From assembly GCF_014203795.1 (NCBI RefSeq), contig NZ_JACHJU010000006.1:310001-374000 (forward strand): a stretch of DNA of 64,000 nt, in the 5' to 3' direction. Below the pieces are notes generated by a model that saw only the letters and a list, made by a program, of their open reading frames with translations, was not told the origin of the DNA and did not search any database. Source of the DNA: Streptosporangium album. GTDB lineage: Bacteria; Actinomycetota; Actinomycetes; Streptosporangiales; Streptosporangiaceae. Position 1 is the first letter of the stretch. The number at the start of each line of letters is the position of its first letter. Below, one piece after another: positions 17,482 through 26,471 of the stretch. Position numbers and translations under genes: made by a program.

Positions 17482-18399
17482 TCAGCGGGGGCCGGTGAGA
17501 CGGACGTCGCCCTCCGCGGACAGGACGAAGACCTGCCAGTTGTAGTAGGCGTAGAAGCTGCGGGGATCGCGCTTGATCTGGCGGGCGTGCGCCAGGACGG
17601 CGTCGACGTACCGGCTGTCGTGGTTGTAGGCGAACACCGCACGACGGTAGTCCCGGGGTGCCCCCGACGCCTTGAGGTAGTTGGCCGCGCCGAACACAGC
17701 GTCGCGCGCGTCGTGGACGTCCCCGCCCAGTCCGTACTGCCGCCACGTGCCCGGCATGAACTGCATGGGCCCCTGCGCCCCGGCGGAGCTCGCCGACCTG
17801 ACCCGGCCGAACTTCGTCTCCACGAGCATGATCGCTGCGAGAACCTCCCACTCGACGCCGAACCGCTTCTCGGCGCGCACCATGAAGTCACGCAGCCGCT
17901 TGGCAGGGGGCGGTTCCGTCAAGCGCATCCGCTCGCGCCGCGCCGCGCTGATCGGCCGGGCCAGGGACAACAGCTTCCCGACGGCGGTGACATTGTCGCG
18001 CGCCTCGGCGGCCGGCCGTTCGGGCAACCGCCTGATGGTCCCCCGGGCCAGCGCCGTGCTGCGGGCCATCGCCCGGTAGATGCGCTGCTGATGGAGCGCG
18101 AACAGCACGACGTCCCGCGGCGGCCGCTCCTGCGATCCCTTGGTCCAGCCGTCGATCGCCTCATCCAGCGCGGCGGTCGTCTTTTTCAGGGCGCCGGCCA
18201 GTTTCACGGGGTCGGTGGGGATGCGGACATCAGGCGCGGGCGCGTCCGCGGGCGTATCCGCGGCCCCCGCCTGCGGGGAAGGTGCTTGGGAAGCGCTCGG
18301 GACGGGCCGCTCCGATGCCGCCGATCCGTCCGCCGCACCACCGCATCCCGCGAGGACGACTACGAGCGGCACTGCGGTCACGGCGTGGATCAACCTCAT
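17482..18399 (-). CDS. secreted lytic transglycosylase lipoprotein
   Basis: 305 residues. A lipoprotein signal ends at C19 (VVLAGC), followed by a Ser/Pro/Ala-rich linker to about residue 55 and a helical region. The C-terminal lysozyme-like domain has MLVETKFGRVRSASSAGAQG with the expected catalytic Glu, then PMQFMPGTWRQYG and YNHDSRYVDAVL. This is the MltB/SLT_2 type that cleaves peptidoglycan strands with 1,6-anhydro product. It acts in the cell wall during growth or remodelling. It stands alone between a broken gene and a sugar transporter operon. Confidence 0.85.
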   Translation of the reverse strand: MRLIHAVTAVPLVVVLAGCGGAADGSAASERPVPSASQAPSPQAGAADTPADAPAPDVRIPTDPVKLAGALKKTTAALDEAIDGWTKGSQERPPRDVVLFALHQQRIYRAMARSTALARGTIRRLPERPAAEARDNVTAVGKLLSLARPISAARRERMRLTEPPPAKRLRDFMVRAEKRFGVEWEVLAAIMLVETKFGRVRSASSAGAQGPMQFMPGTWRQYGLGGDVHDARDAVFGAANYLKASGAPRDYRRAVFAYNHDSRYVDAVLAHARQIKRDPRSFYAYYNWQVFVLSAEGDVRLTGPR

Positions 18400-18546
18400 G
18401 ACGCCTTACCGTATCGCCCGAATTGCCGCGCAGGAGGGGAGTCCTCGCACCCGGCATCGCCGGTCTTCGGGATGAGATCTCGTGGTCGCCACCGAAACCA
18501 TGGTCGCGGAACCCGGTTCTCCGGGCCGGTTCCCGGGTTGCGATCG

Positions 18547-19401
18547 CTAGCTCTTGACCGCTCCGGAGGTGAGACCGCAGACGATGTACTTCTGCAGCCA
18601 GAGGAAGACCCCGACCGTGGGGACCGCGGTGATCAGCGTGGCCGCCGCGAACATGCCGAAGTTGGCGTTGCGCCCATCACCGGCGATCATTCCGAACATG
18701 CCCACCGCGAGGGTCTTGCTCTCCGGGTCGCGCAGGAAGACGTTGGCGATGATGAACTCGCTCATCGTGCTGATGAAGGCGAGCATCCCGGTGACCGCGA
18801 GGATCGGCGTCACCAGCGGCAGGATGATCCGCCAGAAGATCTGCGCGTGCGTGGCGCCGTCGACCCTCGCAGCCTCGTCGAGTTCCTTCGGGATCGTGTC
18901 CAGGAAGCCCTTCATCAGCCAGGTGTTCCCGCCGAGCGCACCGCCGAGGTAGAGCAGCATGAGGCCCCACACCCCGTTGAAGCCGAAGGCCGGGTAGAGC
19001 TCGGTGACCTTCGTGAAGATGATGAAGATCGCCACGATTGCCAGGAACTGCGGGAACATCTGGACCAGCAGCAGCGTCAGCACTCCCACGCGGCGGCCCC
19101 GGAAACGCATCCGGCTGAAGGCGTAGGCCGCGAGCACGCTCAGCAGCAGGCTCGCGAACGAGGCGGACAGCGCGATGAAGACCGAGTTGAAGAACCACCG
19201 TGCGAACGGATAGGTGACGGAACCGAACAGGTTGGCGAAGTTGTCCAGACTCGCCCCGGTCGGCAGTAGCTGCGAGGAGGTGAGCGTGCCCAGCGGGTTG
19301 ATCGCCGCCGAGAACACGAACAGAATCGGGAAGAGCGCGAACGCCACCACCACGAGCACCACCAGATGGCGCCAGCCGACCTGCTTGAACCAGCGCGTCA
19401 T
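18547..19401 (-). CDS. malG: maltose/maltodextrin-type ABC permease, MalG-like
   Basis: The ATG at 19401 gives 284 residues; the frame upstream belongs to the antisense of malF. Six membrane segments, with the EAA loop DELDEAARVDGATHAQIFWR and the typical ending VCGLTSGAVKS. It is the last gene of a malE-malF-malG order and overlaps the malF stop (ATGA). It imports maltodextrin-like sugars together with its neighbours; the energising ATPase is not encoded here. Specificity is inferred from the family and from a GH13 gene 2.3 kb away. Confidence 0.85.
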   Translation of the reverse strand: MTRWFKQVGWRHLVVLVVVAFALFPILFVFSAAINPLGTLTSSQLLPTGASLDNFANLFGSVTYPFARWFFNSVFIALSASFASLLLSVLAAYAFSRMRFRGRRVGVLTLLLVQMFPQFLAIVAIFIIFTKVTELYPAFGFNGVWGLMLLYLGGALGGNTWLMKGFLDTIPKELDEAARVDGATHAQIFWRIILPLVTPILAVTGMLAFISTMSEFIIANVFLRDPESKTLAVGMFGMIAGDGRNANFGMFAAATLITAVPTVGVFLWLQKYIVCGLTSGAVKS

Positions 19402-21017
19402 GCGTGCACCTCCTCCTGACGGTGGGTCTGCCGGAACGTGATCGCCGAAACGAGGGCCACGAACGCGAAGATGAAGACCGAGATGGCGGCGGCGAAGCCG
19501 AACTGGGCCGAACCGGTGCCGAACGCCAGCCGGAACGTGTAGGTGATGAGCAGGTCGGTGGCGCCGACCTGGGGGCTGTCCGCCGGAAACGGGCCGCCCT
19601 GGGTGGTGAGCTGAATCGCGTTGAAATTGTTGAAGTTGAACGCGAAAGAACAGATCAGCAGCGGCGAGAGCGCCACCAGCAGCAGCGGCAGCGTCACCTT
19701 GCGGAAGGTGCACACCATTGAGGCGCCGTCGATGCCGGCCGCCTCTGTCAGCTCTCGGGGGATCGCCTGCAACGCACCGGTGGCCACCAGGAACATGTAG
19801 GGAAAACCGAGCCAGAGGTTGACCAGGATGACTGCGAACCTGGCCGTGGTCGGTTCGCCCAGCCAATCCAGGTTCAGCCCGAGCATATGGTTGATCAGGC
19901 CGAAGTCGCGGTTGAACATGTCCCGCCAGACCAGCAGCATCGCGAAGGCCGGCATCGCGTACGGCAGGATCAGGGCGACCCGGTAGATCCTCGTGCCCCG
20001 CATCCGCGGGTGGTGCAGCGTGAGCGCCACTCCCAATCCGAGTACGAACGAGGTGGCCACGGACGCCAGCGCGAAGACCATGTTCCATGCGAAGACGCCG
20101 AGGAAGTAGCCCGAGATAGCCGGGTCGGTGAGGACTCGCGCGAAGTTGGCGAAGCCGACATCGACCTGCCAGCCCTGTATGAGGTGCCGGCCCGAGGGAT
20201 CAACGAAGAAGCCCCTGGACCCGTCGGCGACCCAGCGCCGGCCGGTCTCGGCGTCGGTGACGCAATCGCACGCGGCGTCGTAGGTCTTCTGAGCCCTGCC
20301 CTCGAAGGCCCGGCTCAGGCCATTGGCCTTGATGGTGCCGTTCGGGGCCGGGACGGAGAGGGCGGAGATCTCCGGCCCGCGTTCGGCCGCCTGCGGAGTG
20401 GTCAGGATCGTGTAGCCAGGAGCTTGCGCGACCTTGCCGCTTATGCCGATCTTCGCACCGGGGAGCGGGGTGAGCCCGTCGGCGGTGCCGACCTGGACCT
20501 GCTTGATCTTGGTGTCGGTCAGCAGGAAGACCAGTTTGCCGCCCTTGAGCGCGGGGGTGAGGCCGTAGTCGGGTGAGCCGGGCACCTGCCGTACCGAGTC
20601 GGATTCGATCGCCGCGATCGCGGCCTGCTTGTCCCCGCGGTGGCCGTCGCCGAAGTTGGTGAAGGCCGTGGTCATCGTGTAGACGATCGGGAAGACCTGG
20701 AAGACGAGCAGGAAGATCGTGCCCGGCACCAGATACTTGGCCGGGATGAACCGGCGGCTCAGATAGAGATAGCCGATTACCCCGGTGACGACGCCCAGAA
20801 CCGCGAGCGCGACCCAGGCCCCCGTGGCGATCAGCGGGGGCCCCGCATAAAGCAGGATCGCCGACACGACGCCGAGCACGGCGATCCGGCTCACCACGAA
20901 GGCCCTGGAGATCTCACGTCGTCTGGGAGCCGGCCCTTGGTTCCCGGCTCCACCGCGCGGCCTCGGCCGTGGAGGGCTCCCGCCCTCCACGGCCGTCGTC
21001 GTTTCTGGAGTGGACAT
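19398..21017 (-). CDS. malF: maltose/maltodextrin-type ABC permease, MalF-like
   Basis: 539 residues. A Pro/Arg/Gly-rich N-terminus (to about 35) is followed by membrane helices and a large extracytoplasmic insertion (roughly 120-300) between early helices, the feature that separates MalF from other CUT1 permeases. Then come further helices and an EAA loop (RELTEAAGIDGASMVCTFRK). It starts 13 bp after the malE stop and overlaps malG. It forms the membrane channel with MalG. Confidence 0.85.
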   Translation of the reverse strand: MSTPETTTAVEGGSPPRPRPRGGAGNQGPAPRRREISRAFVVSRIAVLGVVSAILLYAGPPLIATGAWVALAVLGVVTGVIGYLYLSRRFIPAKYLVPGTIFLLVFQVFPIVYTMTTAFTNFGDGHRGDKQAAIAAIESDSVRQVPGSPDYGLTPALKGGKLVFLLTDTKIKQVQVGTADGLTPLPGAKIGISGKVAQAPGYTILTTPQAAERGPEISALSVPAPNGTIKANGLSRAFEGRAQKTYDAACDCVTDAETGRRWVADGSRGFFVDPSGRHLIQGWQVDVGFANFARVLTDPAISGYFLGVFAWNMVFALASVATSFVLGLGVALTLHHPRMRGTRIYRVALILPYAMPAFAMLLVWRDMFNRDFGLINHMLGLNLDWLGEPTTARFAVILVNLWLGFPYMFLVATGALQAIPRELTEAAGIDGASMVCTFRKVTLPLLLVALSPLLICSFAFNFNNFNAIQLTTQGGPFPADSPQVGATDLLITYTFRLAFGTGSAQFGFAAAISVFIFAFVALVSAITFRQTHRQEEVHA

Positions 21018-21030
21018 CGGCCTTCCCGGG

Positions 21031-22302
21031 TCAGTTCTTCAGCAAGTTGTCTATGGCCTTCTGCACGGAGGCCGCGGCCTTGGCCGGGTCGCCGCCCTTG
21101 ATCACGGTGCTCTCGGCGATGCCGAAGGTCATCCAGATGGCTGACATCTCGGGAATGGCCGGCATCGGGAGACCTTTCCTGCCCGCGTCCATGAACTTGG
21201 CGGCGTCAGGATCGGTGGCCTTGACCGTGTCCAAGACGGCGGTCAGCGCCGGAGGGCGGGGATCGGCCTCGTAGAGGGCCGTGGCGACGTCCGGATTGGT
21301 GACATAGTTGGTCACGAACTCCTGGGCGAGGGCTTTGTTCTTACCCTTGGAAGCCACGTAGAAGGCGTGCACCCCGACGAACGGGGTCGCAGGCTTGCCG
21401 CCCTCGAAACCCGGGACCGCGGTGATGTCGTAGCTCAGGCCGCTCTTCTTCACATCGGTCATCGCCCATGGGCCGGAGACCAGGAAGGCGCATCTGCCCG
21501 CGGCGAAGGTCGAAATGGAGTTCTCGTTGGTGAGCGAGGTCTTCAGCGCGCCGTCGCCCTTCTCCCCGAGGTCCCTCAGCTTGCCGAACGCCGCAACCGA
21601 TCCCTTGGAGTCCACCAGGACCTGTTTGGGGCCGGGGTCACCGGAGGCGGTGGTGCCGAACAGGGCGCCGCCGCCCGAGGCGAAGATCGGGTAGATGTGG
21701 ACGGCATCACCGAACTGGGTGACCGGCAGGCAGAGGATCTCCTTGACCTTGCCGTCGTCCTTCAGCTTCCTGCCGGTCTTGACCAGTTCTTCGATGGAGG
21801 CCGGGGCGTTGGGCGCCAGTTTGGTGTTACGGATCAGCGCGATGTTCTCCACGGTGTACGGCACGCCGTACACCTGGCCGTCGAAGGTGACCGCCTTCAG
21901 CGCGATCTCGGAGAACGAGGCCTTCTGCTCGGCTGTCAGGTGCACCGGGTCGATGTCGCCGTTCTGGACCAGGTTGCCGATCCAGTCGTGCGCGCCGATC
22001 ATCACGTCGGGGCCGCTGCCCTGCTGCGAGGCGGTGATGAAAGTCTGCTGGTTGTTGTCGCTGATCTCCTTCACCTCGACGGTGACACCGTGCTCGGTGC
22101 CGAACTTGTCGGCGAAAGGCCTGAGGGCCCTGGTCCTGTTGGGGTCAGCCCAGACGACAAGCCTGCCGCTGCCCTTCGCGAGGGCTGAGGTAGCCGTTAT
22201 CGCGCCGGGGGCTGCCGCGGCAGGCGTCTGGCCGCTACAGGCCGTGACGGCAGAGGCCAGCACCGCCACCGCGACGGCGGCCACCGCAACACGGACGCGC
22301 AT
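21031..22302 (-). CDS. malE: maltose/cyclodextrin-type sugar-binding lipoprotein, MalE-like
   Basis: The ATG at 22302 with GAGG upstream gives 423 residues; the lipobox ends at C22 (ASAVTAC). The mature chain reads LVVWADPNRTRALRPFADKF, GPDVMIGAHDWIGNL, VYGVPYTVENIALIRN and ALFGTTASGD, the MalE/CycB family. It collects malto-oligosaccharides at the cell surface for MalFG. A LacI-type regulator (malR) is usually adjacent in actinomycetes but is not in this window. Confidence 0.85.
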   Translation of the reverse strand: MRVRVAVAAVAVAVLASAVTACSGQTPAAAAPGAITATSALAKGSGRLVVWADPNRTRALRPFADKFGTEHGVTVEVKEISDNNQQTFITASQQGSGPDVMIGAHDWIGNLVQNGDIDPVHLTAEQKASFSEIALKAVTFDGQVYGVPYTVENIALIRNTKLAPNAPASIEELVKTGRKLKDDGKVKEILCLPVTQFGDAVHIYPIFASGGGALFGTTASGDPGPKQVLVDSKGSVAAFGKLRDLGEKGDGALKTSLTNENSISTFAAGRCAFLVSGPWAMTDVKKSGLSYDITAVPGFEGGKPATPFVGVHAFYVASKGKNKALAQEFVTNYVTNPDVATALYEADPRPPALTAVLDTVKATDPDAAKFMDAGRKGLPMPAIPEMSAIWMTFGIAESTVIKGGDPAKAAASVQKAIDNLLKN

Positions 22303-23160
22303 TGGACCTCCTCGTGTTCTCTGAGCTTTCCGACATGAATATCTTTGTGATCCCACCTTTTATGCTGTGTTTGCATTTCCATGGTCTTGATGTGACTTGG
22401 GCCTGCGAGGCTTTGCAGATTTTGTAAGAAACTGACGGATATAGTCGTTGGGCTGCTATTCGGTAAACAAGCACACCTGTCATACATTCCCGCATCATCC
22501 GTGATGTTGCGTTTTTTGCTGATCGATAACTCGGGTCCGGCTCTCATCTGCGCCTGAAGATTTACATAAGTCGGCTTGACGGTCCCGGAGCGGAACGGGA
22601 TGGTGCTCAGCCGTCCGCCGGGAGGACCAGATGCACCTACCCACACTGACCGGCGGAATCGTAAAATTATAAACGGGAATTGTTCAATACTCGGCCAGTC
22701 ACATCACCCCGAAAGAGCGACCGCAGGTCTCGGCGGAGGGAAAGCGGTTCACCTCAACACCTCCAGGGCGAAACGGATTGCTCTTTCCGTAAGCGTTCCC
22801 GTTCAAATTCGGTCGGTTGCCTCTATCGCGGCCGGGCCGGCTCGGCCGCGACTCCGGATGTCGATCCATCGAGGTCAGAGGCTTGCTGGGGCCTCGGGAC
22901 GAGTGGTATGGTTTGTGTGGATTATGCCTCTTGAGTTGATGTGGACTGGACCTCAGGCAAGCTCTGTCCCTCTCAAAATTAGGCATTTTTTTTCATTTAA
23001 AAGGTCATCTCAAGATAAATCCGCCATGAAAAGCCGAGATCACTGGTAATCAATCAGCGATGGCGGTCACCGCAGGCGCGGCTGGCAGTCTGCACATCTC
23101 AGAGCCGCTCCTGTGACCGGCATCGCTCAGTCAAGTTCAGCAGCGTAGGGGTAGGTGTCC
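22303..23160. other. low-GC non-coding stretch upstream of malE
   Basis: About 860 bases with GC clearly below the surroundings, especially 22310-22560 and 22970-23060. It should hold the malE promoter; an imperfect inverted pair CTTTGCA...TTGTAAG at 22411-22428 could be a LacI-type site but is weak. Open frames here show no family features and no good ribosome sites. Confidence 0.4.
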
Positions 23161-23217
23161 GAACGGGTTGACGACATGCGGCGGTGATGGTCGATCGCGA
23201 GCAGGCCCACGGATGGG

Positions 23218-23560
23218 GGGCAGGCGGACCGGCTGACCGTCGCCAAGATCAGGGCGAAGCTCGCCCGGCTCGGGGCGGTGGTGCCGTACCGGGCGTCACA
23301 CCGCGTCTCCGTCGCGCGTCCGTTGCGCGCTGTGACTTCGGCGAGGGTGAGGTCGCAGTGCAGGGCGAGGGTGAGGTCGCAGTGCAGATCGCCAATGGGG
23401 GTACCAGGTGAGGGGGTGGCAGATCGACTCCACACGGGTGGGACCGGTCGACGATCCGGCGTCGGGACGGCGCCGTGCCAGGCACGCGCCGATCTTCGCC
23501 GCGGTCCGCCTCCGGCTGACCCTGGCCCAGAGGTTGCGAGCGGTGAGCCGTGGTGTGAGG
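23218..23560 (+). pseudogene. IS21-type IstA transposase fragment
   Basis: Plus-strand pieces in several frames resemble IstA: DRLTVAKIRAKLARLGAVVP, then MGVPGEG, then DDPASGRRRARHAPIFAAV. Frame changes and an internal 24-bp tandem duplication break it. No IstB gene follows. Recognised from motif order only, so the call is moderate. Confidence 0.45.
23340..23387. repeat. 24-bp tandem duplication
   Basis: GGCGAGGGTGAGGTCGCAGTGCAG-type unit, 24 bp, twice in tandem with no mismatch (23340-23363 and 23364-23387), inside the IstA remnant. A second near-perfect 15-bp tandem repeat (unit TCGAAGCGGACGTG plus one base) lies at 23626-23655. Confidence 0.8.
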
Positions 23561-23862
23561 TGACCGGGGCCCGCTTGAGCAGGATCTTCAAGGTGATCGC
23601 TCTCGGTGATGTGGCAGTGGTCGTCATCGAAGCGGACGTGGTCGAAGCGGACGTGGTCGACCCGCGGCCGACCACTGGCCGGACCGTGCGCGGGTATCGG
23701 TCGGCCTCCGGCGCATTCGCCGCCCGGAGACAAGGAAACCATCATGATCGATGGCAGGACCGGGTGACCTTCCTCCGTTGCGCTGTGGTGCTCCATCACG
23801 TCGGCAAGAGACATGTGCCGTCAGCATAGGAATCACCAGTGGCCGCGAAAGGGGGGTGAATT

Positions 23863-24561
23863 TTGAGATCTGCAAACATCGAGCCGGGGTTGCGGGCCGA
23901 CGTGAGTGTCACTCCCTCCCTGATATCCGAGATCTCCTTCCCGTTCCGTGCCCTTGCCTGCGCCTTGACCTGGCCTACCAAAAATGAAGTCGTGGGCGGG
24001 GTGATATCAAAGGGTCCTGGCATCTTCGTGTCGATCGCATGGTGGACGAGCCTGCTTCTCCCCAACCACCCGGTGATCTTCGCGATCATAATTACCATAA
24101 CGGTGTTACATGAGGGGTTCCATGGTATATGGGTTTACTCCTGGCAGGAATTCCAGGCCATCATCGGCTCGCGGAGTTTCATATACCAGACGGTTCTGAA
24201 CCTTGTTTACATGCAAGTGACGCTGGCGATCTACCGCATATTAACCTGGCTGGCCATACCGTCCACGATTCTCCCTTGGCAGGCTGCTTACTGGCGGGAC
24301 GTGAGCATCGTGGTGGTCGCCGGTTCGGTATCCGGAACGTTGGGCTATCGCGGCCTCAACGCCTTGTACGACAAAGGTCGCATCGGCCGCCATACGCGAT
24401 CGCATATTCAACAGGGCCGTGACCTTTTTCTGGCGCTGGCGTCGTCAATATTCGCCAGTAGTTCCATGCACTTGTTCTGGATTCTTTTCGCTCTTCAGCA
24501 ACTATTCGATTACACAATCTTCGTTGTTGGATGGTTGGCGCGCCCTCGCCCCAGTCGGTGA
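23863..24561 (+). CDS. integral membrane protein of unknown function
   Basis: TTG 23863 after AGGGGGGTG gives 232 residues. About five hydrophobic segments are visible (GIFVSIAWWTSLLL; VIFAIIITITVL; a region around LVYMQVTLAIYRIL; DVSIVVVAGSVSGTLG; SSMHLFWILFALQQL), with the short polar motif LHEGFHG between the second and third; its HExxH-like spacing (HEGFH) would match a zinc-metalloprotease motif, but this alone is not enough to assign a function. GC content is lower than in neighbouring operons. It lies 54 bp before a GH13 gene in the same direction, so the two may be co-transcribed. I do not recognise the family. Confidence 0.65.
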   Translation: MRSANIEPGLRADVSVTPSLISEISFPFRALACALTWPTKNEVVGGVISKGPGIFVSIAWWTSLLLPNHPVIFAIIITITVLHEGFHGIWVYSWQEFQAIIGSRSFIYQTVLNLVYMQVTLAIYRILTWLAIPSTILPWQAAYWRDVSIVVVAGSVSGTLGYRGLNALYDKGRIGRHTRSHIQQGRDLFLALASSIFASSSMHLFWILFALQQLFDYTIFVVGWLARPRPSR

Positions 24562-24615
24562 ACCGGACAGGTTCGCTGAAATCCAGCTTGAGCTAGCCGA
24601 AAAGGGGTTCCGAGG

Positions 24616-26241
24616 GTGGGTGGAAGAATTCCCTCGATCGGGGATCCGGTTGATGCGCCGAACTCCATAGCCGAGACCACGTTGCGGCCGCGTCCGAAAC
24701 ACGATTACTGGCCATCGCCAGATGATTGGCGTGACGAGGTTTTCTACTCGCTGATAATCGACCGGTTCCAGCCGGGGGCTGATTGCGTCATCGTAGGCGA
24801 TTCGCGCTCCGGAGACTCCAGGCACGGCGGGGATCTCGCGGGTTTGGCCGGCCGTCTCGAATACCTGGAGGAACTCAAGGTGACAACGGTCCTCCTGTCT
24901 CCGGTCACGGTGACCGCGCCTGGCACGTACCACGGGTATGCGCCTGTCCACCTGCTGGAGGTCGACCCACATCTGGGCAGGCTATCCGATCTGGTGGATC
25001 TGGTTGCTCGGGCGCATGAGCGCGGAATGCGGATAATTCTGGATCTGGTGGTCAATCACGCTGGCCCGATCTTCGAATACGCCGACGGGAACGAGTGGAA
25101 GAAGGAAGGCCGGCGCGGGGTCATCGCGCGATGGAATAGCTTCAATCCGACCGAGCTGGCGAGGGCCGAGCATTTCACCCGTCGGGGCGTGATCGAGGAC
25201 TGGAGCAGTCCCGAGCAGGCTGCTTTCGGTGATTTTCCGCCGAATTTTCGGCGGTTTGCCACCGAGCGGCCGGAAACTCAGCGACTTCTCATCCACATCG
25301 CCTGCTGGTGGTTGAAGGAGACTGATGCCGACGGTTTCAGGGTCGATGCGATCCGTCACTTGGACAGGGGCTTCCTCTGTAATCTGGCAAATGAAGTCAA
25401 AAGATACGCGATTAGTCTGGGCAAGAATAATCTGTTGATCCTCGGCGAGCACTCCACGGGGAATTGCTTCGATATCGCCGATGATTTTCGCACCGGGATC
25501 AACAGCGCATACAATTATCCCGAGTATCGGCGGCAGAACTGGGCGCTCCACGGAAGTTCACCGACAGGGGATCTCGAGGACAGCTTTCGAATCGCTTCAC
25601 ATGCCCTTGGTCCGGCACTGGGAAATGTTGTCCGATTCATTGACAATCATGACGTTTATCGTTTCCTCCGGGTCGGAGAGCCGGAGGGCCTGCTCAGGAT
25701 GGCTCTCGCCTTCCTGATGTTTTCCATCGGTATTCCTCTCGTCTACTACGGAACCGAACAGGGTTTTCGGCAGTCGACGAACCGTCTTGAGCCCGAGTCC
25801 TCGGCGCATCGAGCGTCTCCACAGAACCGGGAGGACATGTTCGCTGAGGGGCAGTACAAGTCGGAGAGCTCAGCCGGCGACAACTTCGCCACGATGTCGG
25901 GCACCTTCCAGTGGATTCGCAGGCTGGCGGAGATCCGAGGTCGGTTCGTGGCGCTGCGCAGAGGTGAGCAGTGGGTTCGATGGTCGGATCCCGAAGGGCC
26001 CGGCCTGTTCGCCTTCAGCCGTATCCATGGCTCTCAAGAGGTGCTTGTGGTTCTGAACAGTGCTGCCACCGCCCGCCAGGCGGACATCAACGTGGATTGC
26101 CGGCTCGTCCGACCAGGCGATCGGCTGGTGGACGTTCTGGATCTCAGCTGCTCAGTAGAGGCTTATCGACCTGAAGAGGGCGGTTCGAAGGTGCTTGTCT
26201 GGGTGCCTGCCTACGGTGCTCGAGCGTTCACCATCACTTAG
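24616..26241 (+). CDS. alpha-amylase family glycoside hydrolase (GH13)
   Basis: GTG 24616, 541 residues. The four conserved GH13 regions are present: DLVVNH; GFRVDAIRH with nucleophile D244; LILGEH with acid/base E278; FIDNHD with D346. A C-terminal beta domain (about 460-541) follows. No signal peptide is seen, so it is probably cytoplasmic. It would hydrolyse or transfer alpha-glucosyl units of malto-oligosaccharides, fitting the malEFG importer 2.3 kb upstream, although the two face opposite ways. Codon use is less GC-biased than in most of the window, as in the membrane protein gene before it, suggesting they were acquired together. Confidence 0.85.
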   Translation: MGGRIPSIGDPVDAPNSIAETTLRPRPKHDYWPSPDDWRDEVFYSLIIDRFQPGADCVIVGDSRSGDSRHGGDLAGLAGRLEYLEELKVTTVLLSPVTVTAPGTYHGYAPVHLLEVDPHLGRLSDLVDLVARAHERGMRIILDLVVNHAGPIFEYADGNEWKKEGRRGVIARWNSFNPTELARAEHFTRRGVIEDWSSPEQAAFGDFPPNFRRFATERPETQRLLIHIACWWLKETDADGFRVDAIRHLDRGFLCNLANEVKRYAISLGKNNLLILGEHSTGNCFDIADDFRTGINSAYNYPEYRRQNWALHGSSPTGDLEDSFRIASHALGPALGNVVRFIDNHDVYRFLRVGEPEGLLRMALAFLMFSIGIPLVYYGTEQGFRQSTNRLEPESSAHRASPQNREDMFAEGQYKSESSAGDNFATMSGTFQWIRRLAEIRGRFVALRRGEQWVRWSDPEGPGLFAFSRIHGSQEVLVVLNSAATARQADINVDCRLVRPGDRLVDVLDLSCSVEAYRPEEGGSKVLVWVPAYGARAFTIT

Positions 26242-26471
26242 TCTCGATGTTTCGCGATCTTCGGATGGTCGGCTGATCAGTCCGGCGGAGGGTGGAGCCC
26301 GGGTCCCGGGCGGGTGCGGCCTTTCCGCGTTAATTCTTGTGACATATCGCAATTTGATGCGCTAAGTACTTGAAAAATACACAAGATCGATTCACGATTC
26401 TCCACATGGTCTGTAAAGATCATGCGCATCCCGTGTCGCTTTCCCCGGCGGGTCACCCTCGCCCGGCGTGA

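Noticed and set aside
22411..22428. MalR operator before malE
   Set aside because: The two halves CTTTGCA and CTTACAA agree at only 4 of 7 bases; too weak to list as a site.
22576..23049. Open frame in the low-GC region
   Set aside because: No ribosome site, no family motif, and codon use unlike any gene in the window.
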